Of a stretch of 64,000 nt of DNA, positions 38,278 through 46,057 are shown piece by piece. The notes under the pieces were generated by a model, which was not told the origin of the DNA, did no database searches, and saw only the letters and a list, made by a program, of their open reading frames with translations. The DNA comes from Halobacillus litoralis (GTDB lineage Bacteria; Bacillota; Bacilli; Bacillales; Halobacillaceae). Position numbers and translations under genes: made by a program. The DNA is taken from positions 62,001 to 126,000 of the forward strand of contig NZ_JAIVAJ010000004.1 of NCBI RefSeq assembly GCF_020171725.1, given 5' to 3'. The number at the start of each line of letters is the position of its first letter. Position 1 is the first letter of the stretch.

Positions 38278-39825
38278 ATGGGGGCACTGGTGATCTATAT
38301 TCTGCTGTATCTGCTGCCCGCAGGTTTACTTTTTCACCTGGCTCTGGACATTCTTGGCAGAAACATGAAAAACACGGAGCATCTCTTGCTGAGCGGGTAT
38401 ATCGGATGTTATGGGATTCTCTTTTTCTCTGAATTCATGCGTCATCTCGTGGACGTATCGTATAGTCCATTCTTCATCACTTATCTATTCGGAAATGCGG
38501 GACTTCTCTTATTCTCGTTTTCTCTTCATTTCATCTTCAAGGTTACGAAATTGGGTGAGCGGATGCCGAAGTGGGTCTATCCGTGGGTGTTCTACCTGCC
38601 GGTTGTGATCATTCTATTTACGGTTCTCTTCCAGACGAACGTGACCAACAGTGCTTCTTTTGAAAAAGTCGGGTATTTCATTTATCCGGAATTCAATGCG
38701 TCTTACTTGATTACGATGACGGTCGGAAACGTCTTTCATTTCCTTGTCGTCATCCTGCTTCTCGTCGTCCATCGCCGTCTGCAGCTATCGGTTCGGAGAA
38801 GGATCATTCGACTGCTTGCGGTGATTGCCAGCTTTGTCCTTGTGTGGGACATCATCTTCGGCTATGTGCAGCTGCAAGGGTCGATTCCCCCTTATCCATA
38901 TATTTACGGAGGGATGATCTGGACACTGGCGCTCGGTGTCGGGATGAAACGCTTCGACTTCCTGGCATCCTACAGCCACCGTTTTTCCATTTTGTATGAC
39001 CTGAACCCATCGTCGATCCTGCTGCTCGATGCTCGTTATAAAATCGACAGCGCCAACCCGGCGACGAAGAAGCTCCTCGAACTGCCTCGCGTGCAGGGGA
39101 AAGATTTTCTCGATCATTTAAGTATCGATAAAAAGGAAGAAACCATTGAGCATTTGAACCGGAGTTTTCTTACTGGGAAGAAATTCTCAAGCTTCGAAAC
39201 GATGCTCCGGACAACTTCTGGCAGCCCACGTCACGTCTTGATGGATGGCGACTTTCTGCTTATCGATCAGCGTGTGTATCTGATGCTGATCATACGCGAC
39301 ATCCAGGTGATGAAGGAAGCTGAGGAGACGATTCGCTTCCTTGCTTACAACGATGCCTTGACCGAACTGCCGAACCGCCGCTCCTTTTACGAGTCGGCCG
39401 AGAAGGAATTGTCGGAGTCCGATACGGTCGCGTTTCTTATCCTGGATCTGGACGGCTTCAAGAGCATCAATGACACATACGGACACCAGACTGGGGACGA
39501 TTTCCTCATTCATGTGGCACGGTTTCTTGAAACGCATATTGGAAAGAAGGGAACAGTTGCCCGTGTGGGAGGGGATGAGTTCTATGCGGTCCTTCCCGCC
39601 CAGTCCAAGCAGGAGGTGGAGCGGTTCGAACGCAGCTTGAGGGAAGCCGCCGACGAGCGCCCGTTCCGGCATGGACAGGAAGCGATTCCGATTCGATACA
39701 GTTTGGGGATCAGTCTTTATCCTGAGCATGGGGAGACGGTGGAGTCTCTGATATCGAAGGCGGATCGTTCGATGTATCAGGTGAAGAAGAATGGGAAGAA
39801 CGGGTCTTCTGTGTGGGTGAGGTAG
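38278..39825 (+). CDS. 7TM-PAS-GGDEF diguanylate cyclase
   Basis: The 515-residue protein has about seven N-terminal membrane helices (residues 1-220), of the kind called the histidine-kinase N-terminal 7TM region. A PAS-like domain follows (about 235-345), then a GGDEF domain (about 355-510). The active site is VGGDEF and the metal motif LDLDGFKSINDTYGH is intact, so cyclic di-GMP synthesis is likely. No RxxD inhibitory site precedes GGDEF. The 7TM part may sense a membrane or small-molecule signal. The ATG at 38278 follows GGTGGAACGAAG. The gene is monocistronic. Confidence 0.9.
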   Translation: MGALVIYILLYLLPAGLLFHLALDILGRNMKNTEHLLLSGYIGCYGILFFSEFMRHLVDVSYSPFFITYLFGNAGLLLFSFSLHFIFKVTKLGERMPKWVYPWVFYLPVVIILFTVLFQTNVTNSASFEKVGYFIYPEFNASYLITMTVGNVFHFLVVILLLVVHRRLQLSVRRRIIRLLAVIASFVLVWDIIFGYVQLQGSIPPYPYIYGGMIWTLALGVGMKRFDFLASYSHRFSILYDLNPSSILLLDARYKIDSANPATKKLLELPRVQGKDFLDHLSIDKKEETIEHLNRSFLTGKKFSSFETMLRTTSGSPRHVLMDGDFLLIDQRVYLMLIIRDIQVMKEAEETIRFLAYNDALTELPNRRSFYESAEKELSESDTVAFLILDLDGFKSINDTYGHQTGDDFLIHVARFLETHIGKKGTVARVGGDEFYAVLPAQSKQEVERFERSLREAADERPFRHGQEAIPIRYSLGISLYPEHGETVESLISKADRSMYQVKKNGKNGSSVWVR

Positions 39826-39912
39826 TAGAGTACCACAATGAATTTTGCTCTCCGTTCCATTGCTGTCTTGGAAACGTAGGCAAAAATAGTAGCAATAATG
39901 TAGAAAACAAGC

Positions 39913-39945
39913 GTGCTGCCCTGTGAGCGGGGTGGCACTTTTTTG
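39913..39945 (+). terminator. Intrinsic terminator
   Basis: GTGCTGCCCTG (39913-39923) pairs with CGGGGTGGCAC (39928-39938) with wobble pairs, followed by TTTTTT. It lies about 90 bp after the GGDEF gene. Confidence 0.7.
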
Positions 39946-40050
39946 TATGTGATATTTGTTATACTGAAAGGAAGAACTTTCCTTTTGCTTGATGAAAATA
40001 GGAAAGAAGATGCTAGATAGAAAAACCTTTTACATAAAGGAGAGGAAATG

Positions 40051-40950
40051 ATGAACAAGATGATGACCGTATTCATTTTGATCCTGGCTCTTATCGGCTG
40101 TCAGCCCAATACGCCGGAGCCTGAATTCACATTGGGAAACTATTATCCGAGTCAAATGGCGCCGAACGAGACCTATACGATTGTGGTTCCTTTTGAATGG
40201 GAGGGGGAAGAGGAGCTGACATTGAAATCGATGGTTCCCGTGGCAGAGGGAGAGCCTTCGGTTGACGCTGCTTTCCAGCCGGCGTTTTATATCGGGGAAA
40301 GCACGAAGCGGACGGGAATCTACAGTCGCCAGGAGATTGGGGAGCGGACCGAGGTGGAAGGCTATCCGGTTCAGAACGAGCAGACGCTGATCATGCAGTG
40401 GACGGCACCGGATGATGCGACCAACCAAACGTACAATCTGCAAATCACCTATGAATCTGGCGGGGAGGAGTATCAAAAAGAAGTCGAGTGGGGCACGTTG
40501 ACGGAAGTCATGAGTGATGAAGTGATTTCAGCACCGAAGAAGGCAACACCGCTCGAGGAGAAACCGAATTTCGTCCTTACCTTGGATGGTGAAGAAGTTC
40601 CTTTTCAAGTTATCGAAGAGTGTTGGGCTGAGGATTGCAGTGAAGATGAATCCTTTCTATCAGAGCCTGTCATTGATTTAGAAGTCGAGGAAATGACGGA
40701 GGACTTGGAGCCCGTTCCAGTAAGTTCTGGTGATTTTCTTGAGATTACTGTGGAAGGAGAGGAGCCTGAACTGATTGAGTATAAGAGACTTGTGGATTCG
40801 ATTTTCATAGAGGAGCGGCTGAATGATTCTGCGATTGAATTATATAAAGAAGGCACGCATCATTTCCTGTTTACGGCACTCTGGTATGATGAGGACATGC
40901 TTTTTCAAGGTTCGAAAACAATTGGTGTCGTCTTTAAGGTTGGGGATTGA
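40051..40950 (+). CDS. Lipoprotein of unknown function
   Basis: The roughly 300-residue protein has a lipoprotein signal peptide (lipobox LIGC, Cys at about residue 17) and an acidic, beta-rich mature part. No family is recognised. Its middle region (KSMVPVAEGEP, LIMQWTAPDDATNQTYNLQITYE) looks like immunoglobulin-type beta strands. Two adjacent ATGs (40048 and 40051) are possible; the second is better spaced from AGGAGAGG. It is followed by a 52-bp repeat array and has no clear partner gene. Confidence 0.7.
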   Translation: MNKMMTVFILILALIGCQPNTPEPEFTLGNYYPSQMAPNETYTIVVPFEWEGEEELTLKSMVPVAEGEPSVDAAFQPAFYIGESTKRTGIYSRQEIGERTEVEGYPVQNEQTLIMQWTAPDDATNQTYNLQITYESGGEEYQKEVEWGTLTEVMSDEVISAPKKATPLEEKPNFVLTLDGEEVPFQVIEECWAEDCSEDESFLSEPVIDLEVEEMTEDLEPVPVSSGDFLEITVEGEEPELIEYKRLVDSIFIEERLNDSAIELYKEGTHHFLFTALWYDEDMLFQGSKTIGVVFKVGD

Positions 40951-41010
40951 GGGTGTGAGCTCTTATTTGTTTTGAAACGTTTCCTTGATGAAATGGTCGT
41001 TAGATAGATT

Positions 41011-41280
41011 TGGGACAAGCATGGCCAAGGTCAGTGGATTTTCTGTCTCATATTTCTGGTATTGAGACAGCCACTGCACCAGTAAGGCGATTTTGTGTCC
41101 CATATATCTCTAAATGGGACAGCACCTCCACGAGTCAAGCGTTTCGGAGTCCCATATCCACTTTTATGGGACAGCCATTGCACGAGACAGGCGTTTCAGC
41201 GTCCCATATCTCTATTTATAGGACAGCTCCACCCGCGAACTGAGTGGTCATTGTCCCAATCCTACGTCAGGCTTAAAAGT
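41011..41280. repeat. 52-bp tandem repeat array, locus 3 (five units)
   Basis: TGGGAC or a close variant recurs at 41011, 41063, 41115, 41167 and 41219, exactly 52 bp apart. Cores differ from the other loci, and the A/T linker reads ATATCTCTAAA here. At 41043-41050 and 41063-41070 the arms are CTGTCTCA and TGAGACAG: both halves changed together, keeping an 8-bp perfect pairing around the 12-bp linker. The region 40951-41410 contains nothing else recognisable apart from a GAAACGTTTC palindrome at 40973-40982. Confidence 0.9.
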
Positions 41281-41410
41281 CCCATCTTCGTCTCATTCAT
41301 TCTATGATCATTTGAAAAATTCTTTTGTAAGTCTTTTCTAAATGGTTGGATTGACCCCGTGTAATGGTATATGATGACCCTATTCGAAACTATGAAAGGG
41401 ATGACCATTT

Positions 41411-42769
41411 GTGCGCGCCATTGCCAACCATTTATACATTTTTTACTCATTCGTCTTTCTACTAAACGTCGTTCACGTCTTTTGGCAGAACAGCGTACTC
41501 TATACCATCATCGGTGTTCTCGGTATCATCATGACCGCGATCAGCTTCCCGCGTGCTGACCGCGTCTTCCGGACACTCGGCATCATCTTGATCGCAGCGG
41601 GGACCTTTTTCTTCCTATCGAGTGACGCCGACATTTCAAGCATTCCCGCTTTCTTCGCAGGCAACGTCGGCATTCTGTTTCTCGTCTCCATGCTGCCGTG
41701 GATGAACAGCGCCGTGAAGGCAGGAAGGTACAACAAACTGTTGAAAACCCTGCTCGGACGCAACGTCGACGGACTCGGGACCTTGTACATGCGCTCAGAG
41801 GCGACGATGGTCTCCCTCGCCGCTTTTCTCAACTTGTCGTCTGCGACCATTTCGCAGGACCTCCTGCGCGAACAGCTGAAGGACATCCAGACGAAGGTCA
41901 AGAACAGCTTCATCCTGATGACCACCCTGCGCGGCTACTCGCTCGCCCTGTTGTGGAGCCCGCTTGAAGTCCTGCTTGCGACATCGATCTTCATCACAGG
42001 TGCCGACTACATACAAGTCCTCCCGTGGATGCTGCTCATCGCCATCCTCGGCCTGACCGTCGACTCCCTGATCGGACGATTCCTGTTCCGCAAGCATGAC
42101 ATCGATTTATCGGTAAAAGTAGAACGGGGTCAGAAGACCGGCAAACTCGTCCAGTTCATCGCAGCACTCGTTCTCTTTCTGTGCGTAGTGGTTTTCTTAG
42201 GCAACGTGATCGAGCTTGACTTTCTCTTTTCTGTGACCGTGTCGATCTTCCCGTTCGCGCTTCTTTGGACGCTGCTGATCAAGAGGAGGAGGAGCTTCTT
42301 CAAAATCGGCTGGCCGGCATGGAAGACGAGTACGAATCACTTGAGCAACTTCATCGTACTCTTGCTCACGCTCTCCTTTTTGACCGAAGCCTTGAATGCT
42401 TCTCCGTACTTGAGCTATCTGCAGGATCCGCTGATTGCCTTGGAGGGGAGTCCAATTTACATCATGCTGTTCATTCAATCGGCATTTCTCGTCATGACGC
42501 TCCTCGGGGTACACCCGATTGCGACGATGGGAATCTTCGGAGGCGTGGGGGAGCTCTTAATCGGAAGCTTCTCACCTGTGACGCTGACGATTCTGCTTTC
42601 GACGTGCGCGATTGCGACTGTACCGTCGGCGCCGTATGGTTTGATCGTGACGATTACATCGGTCGCGCTTCGGATGAATCCGTATCAGATTGTGCTTAGA
42701 AACCTGCCGTATAGCATTGTACTTGGACTGATCGGCATCGCCATTTCGCTCTTGACGATGGTGGTGTAA
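41411..42769 (+). CDS. Polytopic membrane protein, possible IT-superfamily transporter
   Basis: The 452-residue protein has about 11-12 membrane helices in two similar halves, each with a charged cytoplasmic loop. Segments such as LLWSPLEVLLA and VHPIATMGIFGGVGELL, with small and polar residues at helix breaks, recall the hairpin loops of ion-transporter-superfamily carriers, but I do not recognise a defined family. It starts with GTG (41411) after AAAGGGATGA. The next gene begins about 25 bp downstream and may be in the same operon. Confidence 0.6.
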   Translation: MRAIANHLYIFYSFVFLLNVVHVFWQNSVLYTIIGVLGIIMTAISFPRADRVFRTLGIILIAAGTFFFLSSDADISSIPAFFAGNVGILFLVSMLPWMNSAVKAGRYNKLLKTLLGRNVDGLGTLYMRSEATMVSLAAFLNLSSATISQDLLREQLKDIQTKVKNSFILMTTLRGYSLALLWSPLEVLLATSIFITGADYIQVLPWMLLIAILGLTVDSLIGRFLFRKHDIDLSVKVERGQKTGKLVQFIAALVLFLCVVVFLGNVIELDFLFSVTVSIFPFALLWTLLIKRRRSFFKIGWPAWKTSTNHLSNFIVLLLTLSFLTEALNASPYLSYLQDPLIALEGSPIYIMLFIQSAFLVMTLLGVHPIATMGIFGGVGELLIGSFSPVTLTILLSTCAIATVPSAPYGLIVTITSVALRMNPYQIVLRNLPYSIVLGLIGIAISLLTMVV

Positions 42770-42794
42770 GCTTCGACGAAAGGAGAGGATATCA

Positions 42795-43565
42795 ATCAGA
42801 CGTCATCAACTGGAGGCCATAGCTGCGTACATCGAGGAACAGGCGCCTTCTTTTATAGAAGAAACCGCCATCTGGATTTCCAAAATCTTTTTGACGAAAA
42901 CGAGAGTGGATTATAAATCAGGGGAGGGCCTCTCTGACAGCGGGGAGTGGCTTGAGCCGACGGATTACCAGTCGCTCGCAAGCTTCACGGAAGAGGAGTA
43001 CACAGGCGTCAGCTTCTCCTCGCCGCTCGATGGGATGGGCATGGTCCATGAAACGTATGCAGAAGAGATGGATGCGCTTTTGACAGAATGGATGCAGGAA
43101 CAGAAGCGGGAGGCCATAGCCGACATCGTGGTGACGGATCAATATGTTGATGACATTCTTCTAGAGCTAGAAGGGAACGAACTTTTTTCTGAACTGGAGG
43201 AGGCATTGAAGGCAAGGGTTGAGTCCGCAGATGTTTCCTACTTACTGAAGCTTGGTGAGAGGAAGGTGCAGGAAGACCTGTGGGTGGAGCTTGAAGAAAG
43301 TGAGCGTCAGCAGGAGAAGGAACGGCAGAACAAGACGCTCGCTGGTGCCTACTGGAACCGCGTCTGCAACCTGCATAAGCTGAAGGATCGCCGGAAGATG
43401 CCGGAGATGGTCGATGAACCGTACTTCGACACCTACATCGCACCGCTTCTTAAGAAAGACATCATCGAAAACGGAAAAGCCAAGGCCGTCCACCTGCTCG
43501 GCACCTACCAGCCTCATTCGTTCTCAAACGCGGTGGTGAGAAAGCTGAAACAGTTCGACGTGTGA
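42795..43565 (+). CDS. Protein of unknown function with no standard start codon at its apparent N-terminus
   Basis: Coding-like sequence in this frame extends back to 42756, and a strong AAAGGAGAGG (42780-42788) stands six bases before an ATC codon at 42795. The first ATG/GTG/TTG in frame is the TTG at 42891, which has no binding site and would remove about 32 residues of plausible helix (RRHQLEAIAAYIEEQAPSF). Starting at ATC gives about 256 residues, mostly acidic helix, with a basic C-terminal part (YWNRVCNLHKLKDRRKMPE). The family is unknown. It may use a rare ATC start or have lost its ATG. It ends at a hairpin. Confidence 0.55.
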   Translation: MRRHQLEAIAAYIEEQAPSFIEETAIWISKIFLTKTRVDYKSGEGLSDSGEWLEPTDYQSLASFTEEEYTGVSFSSPLDGMGMVHETYAEEMDALLTEWMQEQKREAIADIVVTDQYVDDILLELEGNELFSELEEALKARVESADVSYLLKLGERKVQEDLWVELEESERQQEKERQNKTLAGAYWNRVCNLHKLKDRRKMPEMVDEPYFDTYIAPLLKKDIIENGKAKAVHLLGTYQPHSFSNAVVRKLKQFDV

Positions 43566-43574
43566 ATTGAAGTG

Positions 43575-43603
43575 GAATCCCAGTGCGGGTTCTGCTTTTT
43601 TTA
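43575..43603 (+). terminator. Weak intrinsic terminator
   Basis: GAATCC (43575-43580) pairs with GGGTTC (43587-43592), one G-U pair, followed by TGCTTTTTTT. Confidence 0.55.
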
Positions 43604-43616
43604 TAGGAAGAAGTAG

Positions 43617-43720
43617 GCTATGCGCGCTCGTCGTGTGCCAATGCGCGTTTGTAGCGATCCTATGCGCATTCGCCGTGTTCTAAGCGCCTTCAGGACGATC
43701 CCATGCGCGTACATCCACAC
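43617..43720. repeat. 21-bp tandem GCGC repeats (five copies)
   Basis: ATGCGC-type words recur with their GCGC at about 43622, 43643, 43664, 43684 and 43705, that is every 20-21 bp. The unit is close to TATGCGCGTTCGTCGTGTYC. The rest of the 43566-43905 gap holds the terminator before the repeats and an A/T-rich promoter-like stretch after them. Confidence 0.75.
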
Positions 43721-43905
43721 TTCTCTATCAGCCTATTTTCCATACCGCCCTTAACTTCAGGCAGGGTCATGCATATAAAAACAGTACAGCGCTTTTAATG
43801 AGAATAGTAGGGAAATCTCATGTGTGGCTGTACGTGACGTTCGACCAGGCTGGGATCTAGTTTGTAGGAAAGTTGACCTCAACGGAGATGAGGAGAAGGT
43901 GTGGT

Positions 43906-44676
43906 GTGAATCGGGTGAAAAAGCACTTCGTTTCTATCTTTCTCGTTTATTTTGTTTGGGTGGTTATTGGTGTCCTTGTCGTGATGAGCTTTGCTGGATT
44001 TCCGTTTGAACAGAGTGTTAGGCTGGCTTTACTTTTTGCCGTTTCGTTCACGGGCGCTATGTGCTCGACGAAGTGGTCTCAGAAATATCATGGCTATAAG
44101 CAAACGAAGACGTTGTTTGGGCTTTTCGTAGCGATGTTGTACTCGATAATCTTTGTTGTTGTCACATGCATTCTGCTTGAGCTGATCGGTGTGTACCAAG
44201 TCGCATGGGAAGCACTTCTTTTCGCAGGATTCGGAGCTGTTCTGGGAATCTTTATCCCTCGTCTGTTGTTTGAGCTTGTGGAGGATCGTTCGTACCCACT
44301 TGTCAAAAGAGGGAAGAAAGCCTTGATTATCGGAGCAGGGGAAGCCGGTCAAATCGTGCTGAATGAGTTGAAAGTTGAATCGGAAAATCCATTGTTTCCA
44401 GTGCTCTACCTCGATGATGATAAGGATAAGCAGGGCATGAAGATCCAGAGCATTCCAGTACTCGGCAAGGTCGAGGACCTCGAATGGATCGTGCACAGGT
44501 TCAGGATCGAAGTCGTCATCATTGCCATCCCCTCTGCGCCGAAAAAAGAAATCTCCAGCATCGTGGGTCTCTGCGAGGAGCTTGAGTTGGAAGTTCGAAT
44601 GCTTCCTTCAATCAGGGAGATTATTGATAAACAAGTGAACACCGAGGCAGGCGGCGATGTGCAGATGCAAGACTAG
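43906..44676 (+). CDS. Truncated CapD/PglF-like membrane protein lacking the catalytic SDR domain
   Basis: The 256-residue protein has four N-terminal membrane helices (about residues 5-125) and one Rossmann domain (KALIIGAGEAGQIVLNEL, then LYLDDDKDKQGMKI and VVIIAIPSAPKKEI). This matches the N-terminal half of the 600-residue CapD/EpsC/PglF family of polysaccharide UDP-sugar dehydratases/epimerases. It stops where the catalytic SDR domain should begin. No remnant of that domain follows; a strong terminator does. It may be a natural stand-alone regulator or a decayed gene. The start is GTG (43906) after AGGAGAAGG. Confidence 0.75.
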   Translation: MNRVKKHFVSIFLVYFVWVVIGVLVVMSFAGFPFEQSVRLALLFAVSFTGAMCSTKWSQKYHGYKQTKTLFGLFVAMLYSIIFVVVTCILLELIGVYQVAWEALLFAGFGAVLGIFIPRLLFELVEDRSYPLVKRGKKALIIGAGEAGQIVLNELKVESENPLFPVLYLDDDKDKQGMKIQSIPVLGKVEDLEWIVHRFRIEVVIIAIPSAPKKEISSIVGLCEELELEVRMLPSIREIIDKQVNTEAGGDVQMQD

Positions 44677-44694
44677 CTGGGATGGAATCGTTGA

Positions 44695-44729
44695 AACCGT
44701 TCAGAGAAAGTGTCTCTGGGCGGTTTTTT
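44695..44729 (+). terminator. Intrinsic terminator
   Basis: A 12-bp stem, AACCGTTCAGAG (44695-44706) with CTCTGGGCGGTT (44714-44725), is followed by a T-run. Confidence 0.85.
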
Positions 44730-44847
44730 CGGTTGGCGTGGAGGGAAAAGGTTGAGAGCGGCATCGTCACGACCGTTATTTCGCAAAGCGGCAGGATGTG
44801 CAGTACAATAGAGGAAGCGAACCGTAAGCTTTGAGGAGGAAGACACG

Positions 44848-46026
44848 ATGACAACAAAATTATTTTATGAAGATCCCTATAGAACACAGTTTGAGACGAC
44901 CGTTTTGAAGCAGGAGGAGGACAAGCAGGGGCTTTATGCGGTGCTTCAGGAGACCGCTTTCTACCCGACAGGTGGCGGGCAGCCGCATGACACCGGAACG
45001 CTTTCGGGGGTTAAGGTGACGGATGTAGAGGAAGTGGACGGGGAGATCCGGCATTACATAGAAGAGCCGCTTCAAGGCGATACGGTGGAAGGGTCGGTCG
45101 ACTGGGAGCGCCGCTTCGATCATATGCAGCAGCATAGCGGACAGCATATCGTTTCGGCTGTTTTTCACGATACGTTCAATCTTCCGACGACGAGTTTCCA
45201 TTTAGGAAAAGAGACCGTTACGATCGACCTCGATGCAGAGGAGCTTTCCGATGAGGTGCTTCAGCAGGCAGAGGACAAGGTCCAGGAGATCATCATGAAG
45301 GGTCTTCCGATTGAACCTGAATGGATGTCGGTCGAGAAGGCGGGAGACTATCCTTTGCGTAAGCCCCTGTCCGTTGAAGGAGACGTGCGTCTCGTCATCA
45401 TTCCGGAAGTCGATTACAGCGGGTGCGGCGGTACGCATCCTGCTTCGACGAGCGAAGTGCTGGCCGTGAAGTTCCTCGGCTGGACGAAAAATAAAAAACA
45501 GGTCCGCCTTGAATTTGTGTGCGGTCACCGTGTGCTGAAGGAACTCGGCGCGAAGCATCAGGTGCTCGGCGACGTGAAGCGGCTGGTCTCAAGACCTGAG
45601 CCTGAGGTCGCGGATGAAATCGAACAGCTTTTGACAGCGGGGAAAGAAAAAGAGAAGAGAATCCGTGATTTGGAAGAGAAGCTTCTGACGTATGAAGCGC
45701 GTGAGCTTGCCGCGGAAGCACTGGGAGGGCAGGTGATCCAGCACGTTTTTGAGAACCGTCCGATGAAGGACCTCCAGGCGCTCGGCAAAGCGATCGTCGA
45801 ACAGAAGAGGGATTCCTACGTCATTTTGGTCAGTGAACAGGATGAACAGCTGCAGTTCATTCTCGCTCATGGACAGGAGCTTGATCGGAATATGAATGAA
45901 GTAGCGAAAGAGGTCATGCCATTGATCGATGGAAAAGGTGGCGGAAAGCCGGACTTCGTCCAAGGCGGCGGCCGGAACGTAATCGATGCTGTGACCTTCG
46001 CGGATCATGTGAAAAACGCGCTGTAA
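44848..46026 (+). CDS. Alanyl-tRNA editing protein AlaX, long form (AlaX-L)
   Basis: The 392-residue protein hydrolyses mischarged Ser- or Gly-tRNA(Ala) in trans. The zinc-binding editing site is present: HSGQH near residue 97 and CGGTH near residue 194. Early on it has the TAFYPTGGGQPHD motif shared with the AlaRS editing domain. A coiled coil follows (residues about 250-290), then a C-terminal DHHA1 domain ending in GKGGGKPDFVQGGG. That layout identifies the long AlaX form. The ATG follows TTGAGGAGGAAGAC, with a TACAAT -10-like box upstream. It converges on the lipase gene with a 31-bp gap. Confidence 0.93.
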   Translation: MTTKLFYEDPYRTQFETTVLKQEEDKQGLYAVLQETAFYPTGGGQPHDTGTLSGVKVTDVEEVDGEIRHYIEEPLQGDTVEGSVDWERRFDHMQQHSGQHIVSAVFHDTFNLPTTSFHLGKETVTIDLDAEELSDEVLQQAEDKVQEIIMKGLPIEPEWMSVEKAGDYPLRKPLSVEGDVRLVIIPEVDYSGCGGTHPASTSEVLAVKFLGWTKNKKQVRLEFVCGHRVLKELGAKHQVLGDVKRLVSRPEPEVADEIEQLLTAGKEKEKRIRDLEEKLLTYEARELAAEALGGQVIQHVFENRPMKDLQALGKAIVEQKRDSYVILVSEQDEQLQFILAHGQELDRNMNEVAKEVMPLIDGKGGGKPDFVQGGGRNVIDAVTFADHVKNAL

Positions 46027-46057
46027 AAAAGAAAAGCCCAAATCGCATCGCCGGCCG

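Noticed and set aside
40973..40982. GAAACGTTTC palindrome as a CRE site
   Set aside because: Outer CRE positions do not match and it lies after a gene end, far from the next start.
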